From: an uncultured Pelagibacteraceae bacterium
Lineage (GTDB): Bacteria > Pseudomonadota > Alphaproteobacteria > Pelagibacterales > Pelagibacteraceae
DNA: 64,000 bases
Assembly: GCA_902614905.1 (NCBI GenBank)
Contig: CACMMN010000002.1
Coordinates: 45,001 to 109,000, forward strand
Direction: 5' to 3'
A model generated the notes under the pieces. That model was given only the letters and a program-made list of their open reading frames with translations, was not told the DNA's origin and made no database searches. Positions 20,603 through 29,665 of this stretch are shown piece by piece. The stretch's first letter is position 1, and every line of letters begins with the position of its first letter. A program made the translations under genes and the position numbers.

Positions 20603-21345
20603 AATTTCTTGATTTTATATTCCATAATTTTTTTTATTTCCACATAATCCTCAACTGTATCAATGCCAAAAGACTTATTTTTACTATATACAACATCAAT
20701 GTTAATACCATTTTCAATAGCTCTTAACTGTTCAAGTCTATGTTTAATTTCATTCTTGGATTGTCTTAAATTTACAAATTTTCTTAGAATGGATGTCCTA
20801 AATTGATATATCCCAATATGACCGTAAGCATTTTTTTTGGGATGTTTGCATTTCCTTAAAAATTCTTTTGCTCTAGATATTTTTTTTTTTTCTATATTGT
20901 TATAGGTAATTACTTTAACAATACTCATATCTATAAAATCGGCCTTAGTGATTTTATTTCCAATTGTGCCAATATCTGAATTTTTTGAAATTATATTATT
21001 ATTTAAATTTACAATATCTTTAGGATTAATAAAAGGTTCGTCCCCTTGAAGGTTAATGATATATTCACAATTTAATTTTTTACTGATTTTTTTATATGCT
21101 TCAAATATTCTATCTGTGCCAGTTTTGTGTTTTTTTTTGGTTAAAATAAATTTACCTTTGATTTTTGAAATCTCATTAGCAATTTCCTTATCTCCTGTGG
21201 CTACATAGACCTTGCCAACTTTAGATTCTATTGCTCTTTTATAAACATGCTGAATTATTGATAAATTACCTATTTTTAATAAAGGTTTATTTGGAAGGCG
21301 AGTTGCGCTCAATCTTGACGGTATTATAATGATAGTTTTAGACAT
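20599..21345 (-). CDS. kdsB: 3-deoxy-manno-octulosonate cytidylyltransferase
   Basis: A 248-residue CMP-Kdo synthetase, which activates Kdo for the lipopolysaccharide core. The N-terminal nucleotide-binding motif IPSRLSATRLPNKPL and the NLQGDEPFI motif are clear. The start at 21345 (MSKTIIIIPSRL) is chosen over an upstream ATG at 21378 because family members begin at the first beta strand. Kdo pathway partner kdsD lies at 27.3 kb. Confidence 0.94.
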   Translation of the reverse strand: MSKTIIIIPSRLSATRLPNKPLLKIGNLSIIQHVYKRAIESKVGKVYVATGDKEIANEISKIKGKFILTKKKHKTGTDRIFEAYKKISKKLNCEYIINLQGDEPFINPKDIVNLNNNIISKNSDIGTIGNKITKADFIDMSIVKVITYNNIEKKKISRAKEFLRKCKHPKKNAYGHIGIYQFRTSILRKFVNLRQSKNEIKHRLEQLRAIENGINIDVVYSKNKSFGIDTVEDYVEIKKIMEYKIKKL

Positions 21346-21439
21346 AAATTGTAAAATTTGTGCGTCTATGAGACGCAAACTTTTTTTTAGATAGCATTTT
21401 TTTCAATTAACATGTTATACGTAATTTATACATAGAATA

Positions 21440-21985
21440 ATGGACTCGTTTGAGATAAACAAAATCATAGCTTCAATACTTCTCGTAGCACTATTAATAA
21501 TTGGTATTAGTAAAATTTCAAATATCATATTTAAAGTAGATAAATTAGATAGCTCTGCTTATAAAGTAGAGCTTACTGATGATGGCGCTAAACAAATAAG
21601 TGAGGAAAACACCATGAAAGCTGATGAAAAAGTAGATATCTCGGCTCTAATGGCTTTAGGTGATATCGCACATGGTGAAAAGGTTTTTAAAAAATGTTCA
21701 GCTTGTCATTCAATCGAAGCAGGTGGAGGTAATAAGATCGGGCCAGCATTATATAATGTGGTAGGTAGAAAAATTGCAGCTTTGGAAGATTATAAATACT
21801 CAAAAGCGTTAGTCGAATACCAAAAAAATTGGTCTTTTGAAGAGCTGAATGGTTTTTTGATAAAACCACAAAAATGGATTAAAGGTACAAAAATGGCTTA
21901 CGCAGGATTGAGAAAAGAAAAAGATAGAGCCTCAGTTATTTTATATCTAAATAAATATTCAGATAATCCACTTCCTTTACCTTAA
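21440..21985 (+). CDS. cycM: Membrane-anchored c-type cytochrome (CycM-like)
   Basis: A 181-residue protein with an uncleaved N-terminal membrane helix (about residues 9-32), a polar linker, and a class I cytochrome c domain. The haem motif is C86-SA-C89-H90 and the likely Met axial ligand lies in KGTKMAYAG. Family members shuttle electrons from the bc1 complex to the aa3 oxidase on the periplasmic face. It is a single gene, divergent from kdsB; its end overlaps convergent argF by 9 bp. Confidence 0.9.
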   Translation: MDSFEINKIIASILLVALLIIGISKISNIIFKVDKLDSSAYKVELTDDGAKQISEENTMKADEKVDISALMALGDIAHGEKVFKKCSACHSIEAGGGNKIGPALYNVVGRKIAALEDYKYSKALVEYQKNWSFEELNGFLIKPQKWIKGTKMAYAGLRKEKDRASVILYLNKYSDNPLPLP

Positions 21986-22921
21986 TTTTCCAAAACAATA
22001 CAATAATATACTTTTTTGAACGTGAACTCTATTTGAGGCTTGTTGCCAAACGCAAGATCTCTTACCTAAAAAAATTTCATCTGTAACTTCATTACCACGA
22101 GGTAAGCAATGTAAAAAAATACAATCTTTTTTTGCATAGCTAAATAATTTCTTGTCAATTTTAAAGTTTTTAAATTCTTTTAATTTATTTTTTTTATTAA
22201 CTTTATCATTAAGAGATATAACCTTATCAGAAAATATTACATCAGCATTTAATGCTGCTTTTTTAGGGTCTTCATAAATATAAATTTTTTTCTTATTTTT
22301 TTTAACCCAGTTTAAAATATCTAAATTTGGTTTAAACTTTTTAGGACAGCCTATTCGCAACTTAAATGAAAATTTTACGGAGGCTGCAATTAAACTATTT
22401 AAAACATTATTTGAGTCACCGATCCAGCAGATATCTAAATTTGAAATAGATTTTTTTTTAATTTCTTCAACTGTGAAGATATCTGACAGCACTTGTGTTG
22501 GATGAGATGATGGACTTAAACCATTAATTACTGGAATTGATAAATATTTTTTGAAATTTTCTACTTTTTCATCATCATCAGTTCTAAGCATAAATCCATC
22601 ACCATAGGTAGACAAAATTTTAGCCGTATCTGCTATACTTTCTCCCCCTTGTCCAAGATGTAGTTCGTTTGATCTCAAAGTAATTGTGCCACCACCCAAT
22701 TGTTTGATAGCTAAATAAAAACTCAGTCGAGTTCTTAAGCTTGGTTTTTCAAACATCTGTACTAATATTTTACCTTTGAGAGGGGATCCTTTGTCGACTT
22801 CTAACGTATTTAATGTCTTTCTTAAGTTTTTTCTTTTTTTAGCATCTAAAATAATTTTTCTAAGATCTTTGGTTTTGATATCTTTTAAATTTATAAAATG
22901 ATTCATCTTACTTAAGATCAT
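21977..22921 (-). CDS. argF: Ornithine carbamoyltransferase
   Basis: A 314-residue OTCase, which makes citrulline from ornithine and carbamoyl phosphate. The carbamoyl-phosphate loop appears as FEKPSLRTRLSF, then HPTQ appears as SSHPTQVLSD, and the ornithine site is the C-terminal FLHCLPRGNEVTDE. The start overlaps the end of argD by 14 bp, an argD-argF operon typical of Alphaproteobacteria. Confidence 0.96.
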   Translation of the reverse strand: MILSKMNHFINLKDIKTKDLRKIILDAKKRKNLRKTLNTLEVDKGSPLKGKILVQMFEKPSLRTRLSFYLAIKQLGGGTITLRSNELHLGQGGESIADTAKILSTYGDGFMLRTDDDEKVENFKKYLSIPVINGLSPSSHPTQVLSDIFTVEEIKKKSISNLDICWIGDSNNVLNSLIAASVKFSFKLRIGCPKKFKPNLDILNWVKKNKKKIYIYEDPKKAALNADVIFSDKVISLNDKVNKKNKLKEFKNFKIDKKLFSYAKKDCIFLHCLPRGNEVTDEIFLGKRSCVWQQASNRVHVQKSILLYCFGKLR

Positions 22922-24074
22922 TACAAACTTTGGAGATAATTTTTACTGCAATGTCTAATTCTTTTTTTTTAACATTTAAAGGGGGCAATATTCTAATAAC
23001 ATTCTCAGCAGCACGAATAGTTAATAATCTATAGTCCATTAGTTTTTTTATAAATAAAGTTGGATTATTATGAAGTTGAATACCAATCAATAATCCTCTT
23101 CCTCTTATTTCTTTTATAATATCTGGGTGTTCAGATTTAATACTATTCAATTTTTCTAAAAAATATTTAGACAATTTTTTTATGTTGTTTAAAAAACTTC
23201 TTTTTGAAACTATATCCATAACTGTATTGCCAACAGTCATAGCTAAAGGATTTCCTCCAAAGGTTGAGCCATGGGAGCCCGCAGTCATACCTGATGCAAC
23301 TTTTTTGTTCATTAAAACTGCTCCTATGGGAAATCCTCCACCAATTCCTTTAGCAATTGGAACAATGTCTGGTTTTACCTTGGATTTTTCAAAGGCAAAA
23401 AAATCACCAGATCTTGCTACTCCACATTGAACTTCATCAAGAATTAATAAAATTTTTTTTTTATTGCACAATTGTCTTAATTCTCTCAAACACCAATCAG
23501 GTATTATTTTAATTCCTCCCTCTCCCATAATAGTTTCCACCATTATTGCGGCAGTATTCTTATTTATTTTTTTTTTTAAAGAATCATGATTTCCAAATTT
23601 AAAATGGTCAAAACCTGGTATTTTAGGACCAAATCCCTCTGTCATTTTTTTTGATCCACTAGCAAAAATTGCAGCCAATGTTCTTCCATGAAATGAATTC
23701 TTTACACATAATATTCTATTTTTTTTTGGTTTTCCTATTGAATAAAAATATCTTCTTGCAACTTTAACAGCAGCCTCAGTTGCCTCCGCGCCACTATTTT
23801 GAAACATTACAAAATCTGCAAAAGTTTTTTTACATAACTTTTCAGCAAGTATTTCACCCTCTGGAATTTGAAAAGCATTTGAAACGTGCCAAAGCTTCTT
23901 GGATTGGATTTTTATTGTTTCTATGAGTTTAGGGTGTGAATGACCCAAAGAATTTACAGCTATACCCTGAACAAAATCAAGATATTTTTTTTTGTCAGTA
24001 GAAAACAAATAACTGCCTTTTCCAAATTTAAAAGAAATTTTTTTTCTATTATAATTTTTTGCTAAATAACTCAT
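22908..24074 (-). CDS. argD: Acetylornithine aminotransferase
   Basis: A 388-residue PLP-dependent class III aminotransferase. It converts N-acetylglutamate semialdehyde to N-acetylornithine and may also serve the DapC step of lysine synthesis, since dapD and dapE are in this window and no other candidate is. Recognisable are NSGAEATEAAVKVARR, the Asp of LILDEVQCGVARSG, and the PLP lysine in PIAKGIGGGFPIGA. It overlaps the upstream permease gene by 4 bp. Confidence 0.94.
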   Translation of the reverse strand: MSYLAKNYNRKKISFKFGKGSYLFSTDKKKYLDFVQGIAVNSLGHSHPKLIETIKIQSKKLWHVSNAFQIPEGEILAEKLCKKTFADFVMFQNSGAEATEAAVKVARRYFYSIGKPKKNRILCVKNSFHGRTLAAIFASGSKKMTEGFGPKIPGFDHFKFGNHDSLKKKINKNTAAIMVETIMGEGGIKIIPDWCLRELRQLCNKKKILLILDEVQCGVARSGDFFAFEKSKVKPDIVPIAKGIGGGFPIGAVLMNKKVASGMTAGSHGSTFGGNPLAMTVGNTVMDIVSKRSFLNNIKKLSKYFLEKLNSIKSEHPDIIKEIRGRGLLIGIQLHNNPTLFIKKLMDYRLLTIRAAENVIRILPPLNVKKKELDIAVKIISKVCNDLK

Positions 24075-24883
24075 GATTTTATTTTATAACCTTTTTTGTA
24101 TAAATAGTATGCAGTACACCAGAAGATTAAATTAAAAGATAGTAAATACAATAACCCAAATATTGTTGATCCATCGCTAGTTCCAATCATAGAGAATCTT
24201 AACCCATCTATCATATGAAAAAAAGGGTTGTAATTACTGATTGTTTTCAAGAAATCTGGTAATCTTTCGATTGAATAAAATGCACCGGATAAAAAAGATA
24301 ACGGTACTATAATAAAATTAGTCACTGTAGCCATATTATCAAATTTTTCTGCCCACATACCAGCTATGAAACCCAATGAGCCCATAAAAAAAGATGAAAA
24401 TATTAAGTAAGCAAAAAAATAATTATAATTTAATACTTTTACATCCACTAATAAATTGAAGCAAATTATTGATACTATACAAATAATAAATGATCTTGTA
24501 ACTGATGCCAAAACAATAGCCAAGGTAACTTCAGCAGCAGACAATGGACTTCCAATTAAATCAACAATATTACCCATAACTTTGCCCATTAGTATAGATG
24601 ATGAGGAGTGTGAGAAAGCTTGTTGGATTACTTGCATGGATATAAGTCCAGGAGCTAAGAACTCTATAAAAGGTAAGCCCAACACCTCCCCCCTATCATC
24701 GCCCCATGCAATAGATATTACAATCAAAAATAGAATTCCCGTTAACACTGGTCCTATAATTGTTTGTCCAAATACAATTAAAAATCGTAAAGTTTCTTTT
24801 TTGTATAAAGAATAAAAACCTATCCAATTTATTAATCCAAATCTTCTTTTTCCAATTTTGTATTTATTATTTAATTCAACCAT
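24071..24883 (-). CDS. ABC-2 type transporter permease
   Basis: A 270-residue integral membrane protein with about six hydrophobic segments and the ABC-2 signature region near MIDGLRFSMIG. The N-terminal part (KKETLRFLIVFGQTIIGPVL) resembles the NodJ/YadH branch of exporters. No ATPase gene is adjacent, so the partner must be elsewhere. The substrate is unknown. It overlaps argD by 4 bp and is probably the first gene of a leftward permease-argD-argF transcript. The 122-bp gap to gcrA must hold divergent promoters. Confidence 0.85.
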   Translation of the reverse strand: MVELNNKYKIGKRRFGLINWIGFYSLYKKETLRFLIVFGQTIIGPVLTGILFLIVISIAWGDDRGEVLGLPFIEFLAPGLISMQVIQQAFSHSSSSILMGKVMGNIVDLIGSPLSAAEVTLAIVLASVTRSFIICIVSIICFNLLVDVKVLNYNYFFAYLIFSSFFMGSLGFIAGMWAEKFDNMATVTNFIIVPLSFLSGAFYSIERLPDFLKTISNYNPFFHMIDGLRFSMIGTSDGSTIFGLLYLLSFNLIFWCTAYYLYKKGYKIKS

Positions 24884-25005
24884 AAATATAATTCTTAATA
24901 ATTTAAAAAAACTGTTAGGAAATAAAATAATATGCTTGTTAAAAAATTAAATATATTTAAGCTATATATTGTATTTAATAAAAATTAAATAACAAAATGT
25001 AGTTA

Positions 25006-25494
25006 ATGAGTTGGACAGATGAAAAAGTCGCAAAATTAAAAGAGCTTTGGGGCAAAGGTAGTACTGCAAGCCAAATAGCTGAAATATTAGGTGGCGTCAG
25101 TAGAAATGCAGTAATTGGAAAGGCTCATAGACTAAATTTATCTGGTAAAATTATTGCAAAAAAAGGGCCTCTTAACCAAAAAAACGATAAGTTAAAAAAT
25201 TTAAATGTGAGAAAGGCGCGAAGAGGAAAGTTTAAATCTTTAGTAATTGAAAAAGATTTTGAACCGGAAAATCCAAAACAGCTTGAGGAACTTGATGATA
25301 ATACATGTAAATGGCCTATCGGACATCCAAATGAGGAAGGTTTTTATTTTTGCGGTAGAACTTCCCTAAAAGATTTTTCATACTGCCGTCTCCATTTGCT
25401 CTACGCGTTTCAGCCGAAAAATAAAAAGGAAGAAGTTGTTGATAAGGACAGTGAAGTTCCAAAATTTATACAAAAGAAAATTAAGTCAGCTTAA
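25006..25494 (+). CDS. gcrA: Cell cycle regulator GcrA
   Basis: A 162-residue GcrA-family protein. The N-terminal helix-turn-helix begins MSWTDEKVAKLKELW and includes GVSRNAVIGKAHRLNLSG. After a basic linker the C-terminal sigma70-binding domain has CKWPIGHP and CGRTSLKDFSYCRLH. In Caulobacter GcrA recruits sigma70 holoenzyme to promoters methylated by CcrM. Whether that applies here depends on a CcrM homologue that is not in this window. The family is restricted to Alphaproteobacteria, which supports the taxonomic call. Confidence 0.93.
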   Translation: MSWTDEKVAKLKELWGKGSTASQIAEILGGVSRNAVIGKAHRLNLSGKIIAKKGPLNQKNDKLKNLNVRKARRGKFKSLVIEKDFEPENPKQLEELDDNTCKWPIGHPNEEGFYFCGRTSLKDFSYCRLHLLYAFQPKNKKEEVVDKDSEVPKFIQKKIKSA

Positions 25495-25728
25495 CAGTTT
25501 TTTTTTTGCAATATTAAATTCTTTTTTATCAATTGTTCCATCGTCATAAAGTTTTTTTAATCTTATTAATTCACCGGTTATATTCTTAGGAGAATTTGAC
25601 TTTTTTTTGGAATTATTTGATTTATTTGCATTTTTTGCTTTAACTCCTCTATCAATTCCCAGTATAGCTAAATACAGAACAAAAAATAATATAGCAGCAA
25701 CGATAATGTAAATAATCCAAGTAATCAT
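25486..25728 (-). CDS. Small SHOCT-domain membrane protein
   Basis: An 80-residue protein: one N-terminal membrane helix (about residues 4-24), a Lys/Asn/Ser-rich linker, and a C-terminal SHOCT motif (LIRLKKLYDDGTIDKKEFNIAKKKLL). SHOCT is a short oligomerisation module found at the ends of many proteins; function cannot be predicted. It lies 3 bp after the leftward epimerase gene and overlaps the end of convergent gcrA by 9 bp. Confidence 0.75.
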   Translation of the reverse strand: MITWIIYIIVAAILFFVLYLAILGIDRGVKAKNANKSNNSKKKSNSPKNITGELIRLKKLYDDGTIDKKEFNIAKKKLLS

Positions 25729-25731
25729 AAT

Positions 25732-26688
25732 TTAAATATCAAGGTTTTTTTTTGCATATTCTCCAGTTTCTTTCCACATATAACAATATTTTTCAACTTC
25801 ATTATCAAATTTTAACACAAAATCTTTTCCAATATCAAAATTAGTTTTATATTTTCCTGAAGGTATGTTGTCATAGTATAGCAATTTAATTTGATCTCTA
25901 GTAATCAATGGTTTAGGTAAAATTTGAAAAAAAGTAGCCATTGTATTTGCCACAAATAGCGGGATCGGAATAAATAATCTTTTCTTTTCAATTAGTTTTA
26001 GTAATTTTTCGATAATTTCCTTAAAAGTTAATTCATCTGGCCCAACACATTCTATTGTTATTTCAGTGGTGTCATTTTCAATTAAATCTAATATTAAATT
26101 ACATATATCAACACAATGTAACGGCATAAATTTAGTTTTCCCACCATAATATAAAGGGAAAATTGGCAATAGGTTGAGCAGCCCCATTAACATTGTTGTA
26201 AAATTATCGTCTACAGAATAAATAATTGATGGTTTTAAAATAATGGTGTCTTTAAAGTTTTGTCTAACTGCAATTTCACCTTTTAATTTGCTAATAGCAT
26301 ATTTCGAGTCTTTTGCATTTTCTATTCCTAATGCCGACAGGTGTATAAATTTATCTATTTTGTGTTTATTACAAAGGCTAGAAATCATGCTAGGAAATTT
26401 TTCGTGAATATTGATAAAATTATTAGAACCCTTCTCAAATAAAATTCCAACTAAATTTATACATACATCTGCTTTTTCTATTAATTGCTCTATTTTGTTA
26501 ACGTCGAATATATTGCTCTCTACGATGTCTATATAACCAGGGTTTGCTTGAGTTTTTAATACATAGCCTTTTTGATGTAAGTTTCGTGTGACAGCGGTAA
26601 CTTTTAAATTTTTTTCTGTAAGTCTTCTTATTAAGTTCCGACCGATCTGGCCAGAGGCGCCAAAAATTAGACAATTTTTTGGTTTCAT
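25732..26688 (-). CDS. NAD(P)-binding epimerase-like protein of the NDUFA9 type
   Basis: A 318-residue atypical short-chain dehydrogenase. The N-terminal Rossmann motif is LIFGASGQIGRNLIRRL, and YAISKLKGE holds the Tyr-x3-Lys pair. The sequence order (HLSALGIENAKDSKYAISKLKGE, then KPSIIYSVDDNF) fits the bacterial relatives of the complex I assembly/accessory subunit NDUFA9. Its role may be quinone or complex I related, or a sugar/NAD-linked reaction. The functional call is tentative; the fold is secure. Confidence 0.8.
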   Translation of the reverse strand: MKPKNCLIFGASGQIGRNLIRRLTEKNLKVTAVTRNLHQKGYVLKTQANPGYIDIVESNIFDVNKIEQLIEKADVCINLVGILFEKGSNNFINIHEKFPSMISSLCNKHKIDKFIHLSALGIENAKDSKYAISKLKGEIAVRQNFKDTIILKPSIIYSVDDNFTTMLMGLLNLLPIFPLYYGGKTKFMPLHCVDICNLILDLIENDTTEITIECVGPDELTFKEIIEKLLKLIEKKRLFIPIPLFVANTMATFFQILPKPLITRDQIKLLYYDNIPSGKYKTNFDIGKDFVLKFDNEVEKYCYMWKETGEYAKKNLDI

Positions 26689-26711
26689 AATATAAAGTTA
26701 TAAAAAATTTT

Positions 26712-27317
26712 ATGGATATTAAACTTCACAAAAATGATTTACCAAAAGATTTGGAGTTTGGCAATAAGATTGCCATAGACTGTGAATTTATGGGTTTAAA
26801 CTTTTTAAGAGATAAACTGTGCCTTGTGCAAATTTCATCTGGTAAATCTGATGCACATATTGTTCAGTTGGATAGAGCTAAATACAATGCTCCAAATCTA
26901 AAAAAAATTTTGTCAAATAATTCCATAATAAAAATTTTTCATTACTCAAGAGCCGATTTAGTTTTTATAAAAAAATATTTACAGGTTGATGTAAATAATA
27001 TTGAAGACACAAAATTACAGTCTAAATTAATAAGAAAATATACTGATAAACACGGTTTAAAAGATTTAGTTAAAGAATTTATTGGAGTAGATATCAGTAA
27101 ACAACATCAATCATCAGATTTTGGTGGAGAATTGTCATCTGCTCAAATTAAATATTGTGCAAACGATGTTTTATATTTACATAAAATAAACGAAGCATTG
27201 AATAAAATGCTGGCTAGAGAGAATCGTATCAATCTATACAAAGATTGTTTAAAATTTATTAACACCAGAGTAAATTTAGATCTAGAATGTTTTCCTGATG
27301 ATATTTGGTCACACTAA
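26712..27317 (+). CDS. rnd: Ribonuclease D, short form without HRDC domain
   Basis: A 201-residue 3'-5' exonuclease with the DEDDy core: IDCEFMGL (Exo I), HYSRADLVF (Exo II) and YCANDVLYLHKI (Exo III, catalytic Tyr). E. coli RNase D is about 375 residues with C-terminal HRDC domains; this short alphaproteobacterial form lacks them. It probably trims tRNA and other RNA 3' ends. Its stop codon overlaps the next start (TAATG), coupling it to kdsD. Confidence 0.9.
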   Translation: MDIKLHKNDLPKDLEFGNKIAIDCEFMGLNFLRDKLCLVQISSGKSDAHIVQLDRAKYNAPNLKKILSNNSIIKIFHYSRADLVFIKKYLQVDVNNIEDTKLQSKLIRKYTDKHGLKDLVKEFIGVDISKQHQSSDFGGELSSAQIKYCANDVLYLHKINEALNKMLARENRINLYKDCLKFINTRVNLDLECFPDDIWSH

Positions 27318-28297
27318 TGAAAAAAAATAAATTTAAAAAAGTTGCTCAAGATGTAATTCTAACTGAAATAAAATCTTTAAAAAAACTAAAAACGTCTATT
27401 GATAACAACTTTCAAAAAGTAATCGAAACAATAATAAACTGTAAAAAAGGTAAAATAATTTTATCTGGTGTTGGAAAATCTGGAATAATTGCAAAAAAAA
27501 TATCATCTACACTATCGTCAGTGGGAACTCCATCTTTTTTTGTTGACGCTAGTTCATGTTCTCATGGAGATTTAGGCCAAATTAGTTCTAATGACGTACT
27601 TATTTTAATTAGTAACAGTGGGGAATCTTCTGAATTAAAAAATATCATACAATACGCAAATAGAAATAAAAACATAATTTTAATAGGAATTGTCTCGAAA
27701 AAAAATTCATTGCTATACAAAAATTCAGATTTAAAAATATTATTACCAGAGGTAAAAGAAGCGGGACCAGGAAATATCGTGCCGACTTCTTCAACAATAA
27801 TGCAATTAGCTATTGGTGATGCAATAGCCATATCAACTATGAAACAAAAAAATTTTGGTGAAAAAGAATTTAAAAAATTTCACCCCTCCGGAAGCATTGG
27901 TGCTAAACTAAAAACAGTTGAAGATTTGATGTTAAAAGGTAAAAAAATACCATTTATAAATGAAAATATTAAAATGAGGGCAGCTTTAAAGATTATTTCA
28001 AAAAAGAAACTTGGTGTGCTAATTGTTCAAAACAACTCTAAGATTACTAACGGCATTATAACAGATGGTCAGATAAGAAGAGTTAGTGAAAAAAAAGGAA
28101 ACCTAGACAATCTAAGAGTTAAAAATGTAATGACAAAAAACCCAATATCCATAGATCAAGAGGTTCTAGCTGCGCAAGCATTATCTTTAATGAACGAAAA
28201 AAGAATAACATCTTTATGTGTGCATAAAAATAAAATTAAGAATAAAACTGTAGGGATAATACATATTCATAATATTTTAGAAAACAATATTCAATAA
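27317..28297 (+). CDS. kdsD: Arabinose 5-phosphate isomerase (KpsF/GutQ family)
   Basis: A 326-residue protein: a SIS sugar-isomerase domain (SGVGKSGIIAKKISSTLSS, then SNSGESSELKN) and two C-terminal CBS domains. It converts ribulose 5-phosphate to arabinose 5-phosphate, the first step to Kdo. ATG 27317, overlapping the rnd stop, is preferred to a TTG at 27305. Downstream order is kdsD-lptC-lptB; the kdsC phosphatase that often follows kdsD is absent here. Confidence 0.93.
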   Translation: MKKNKFKKVAQDVILTEIKSLKKLKTSIDNNFQKVIETIINCKKGKIILSGVGKSGIIAKKISSTLSSVGTPSFFVDASSCSHGDLGQISSNDVLILISNSGESSELKNIIQYANRNKNIILIGIVSKKNSLLYKNSDLKILLPEVKEAGPGNIVPTSSTIMQLAIGDAIAISTMKQKNFGEKEFKKFHPSGSIGAKLKTVEDLMLKGKKIPFINENIKMRAALKIISKKKLGVLIVQNNSKITNGIITDGQIRRVSEKKGNLDNLRVKNVMTKNPISIDQEVLAAQALSLMNEKRITSLCVHKNKIKNKTVGIIHIHNILENNIQ

Positions 28298-28897
28298 ATG
28301 GATAGAAAAACTTATCTTCAAATTTCAATTATTTTTTTGATAATTTTTATAATGATTTACATATATGTTGATTATTTTAGAAACTCAAACAAGAAAATAG
28401 TCGAGGTAAACGAACTGGACCCAAAATTAAATATTGTCAAAGGAACTGAAGATTTGATTACTGAAATGTCTTATTTTTCAGAAGATAATAAAGGTAACAC
28501 ATACGAGATTAAATCTGAATATGGTGTTATAAATCCTGATAATTCAAATTTAATATTGATGGATAAAGTTAACGCTATAATTTACTTAGTTGATGGGGAA
28601 AAAATTTTAATTAACTCTGAAAAAGCACAATACAATGACAATAATAATGATACAATTTTTAAAGGTTCTGTAGAAATGATTTATATTGACCACAAAATCA
28701 ACTCGGAAAATATGGATCTATCTTTTAACGATAAAACAGTAATCTTATATGATAACGTAAGATATAACAGTCTTATCTCTAACATAACTGCGGACAGGAT
28801 ATTTGTAGATCTATTAAATAAAAATACAAAAATTCAAATGAATGATGATAACAGTAATATTTTAGTGAGGAGTATAATAAATAGTGGTAATAATTAA
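28298..28897 (+). CDS. lptC: LPS export protein LptC
   Basis: A 199-residue bitopic protein with an N-terminal membrane helix (about residues 8-27) and a periplasmic beta-jellyroll-like domain, as in LptC. LptC links the LptBFG ATPase to the periplasmic LptA bridge. Divergent at sequence level; the call rests on topology, length and position between kdsD and lptB. The usual lptA gene between lptC and lptB is missing. Confidence 0.75.
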   Translation: MDRKTYLQISIIFLIIFIMIYIYVDYFRNSNKKIVEVNELDPKLNIVKGTEDLITEMSYFSEDNKGNTYEIKSEYGVINPDNSNLILMDKVNAIIYLVDGEKILINSEKAQYNDNNNDTIFKGSVEMIYIDHKINSENMDLSFNDKTVILYDNVRYNSLISNITADRIFVDLLNKNTKIQMNDDNSNILVRSIINSGNN

Positions 28898-29660
28898 AAA
28901 GTTTCGAATTAAAAGCTTTAAACAAAAAAGAACTATATTAAAACTTCAAAACATAAGTTTGTCTTTTCAAAAAAGGCAAATATTGCAAAATATTAGTTTT
29001 GATATTAATCAAGGTGAAATTTTTGGTATGTTGGGTCCAAATGGTGTTGGCAAATCTACAATTTTCAACTTAGTTACTGGTTTAATAAAGCCTGATAAAG
29101 GGGACATAATTATTAAAGATGAGCGTGTTAATGATTACCCAATATTTATGAGAACAGCCAAATTCAAAATAGGATACGTTCCACAATACGGTGGTTATTT
29201 TTATGATTTAACATTATTCGAAAATTTAAAAGCTGTTGCTGAAATTTTAGTGAAAGATCAAAGAAAAAGAGCTGAAAAAATCAATTTTTTAATATCGAAA
29301 TTTGATTTAAGTCAAATTAGAGACATTAAAGCCAAATTTTTATCAGGGGGCCAAAAAAAAAAATTGGTAATCGCTATGGCTTTGTTGGGTGATCCAGAGT
29401 TACTTCTGCTAGACGAGTGTTTTGCTGCTTTAGATGTGATGACAATTAAAATGTTACAACAAATTATTGTAAACTTACAATTTGAAAATAACATAACAAT
29501 ATGTATATGTGATCATCAAGCAAGAGATTTACTAACATGTGTTGATATTGCTATGGTGCTTTCGGAAGGAAAAGTGATTGCAAAAGGAACACCGACAGAA
29601 ATTATAAACAATCAAAACGCTAAAACTGCATATTTTGGGGATTCTTTTAAATTTAATTAA
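28884..29660 (+). CDS. lptB: LPS export ABC transporter ATP-binding protein LptB
   Basis: A 258-residue ABC ATPase. Walker A is GPNGVGKSTIF, the Q-loop is in GYVPQYGGYFYDLT, the signature is LSGGQKKKLVIAMAL and Walker B is LLLLDECFAALD. It powers lipopolysaccharide extraction by LptFG. It starts with GTG at 28884, 14 bp inside lptC, suggesting translational coupling. It carries about 15 extra N-terminal residues, so the true start could be later. rpoN, often next in proteobacteria, is not here. Confidence 0.9.
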   Translation: MVIIKKFRIKSFKQKRTILKLQNISLSFQKRQILQNISFDINQGEIFGMLGPNGVGKSTIFNLVTGLIKPDKGDIIIKDERVNDYPIFMRTAKFKIGYVPQYGGYFYDLTLFENLKAVAEILVKDQRKRAEKINFLISKFDLSQIRDIKAKFLSGGQKKKLVIAMALLGDPELLLLDECFAALDVMTIKMLQQIIVNLQFENNITICICDHQARDLLTCVDIAMVLSEGKVIAKGTPTEIINNQNAKTAYFGDSFKFN

Positions 29661-29665
29661 ATTTA

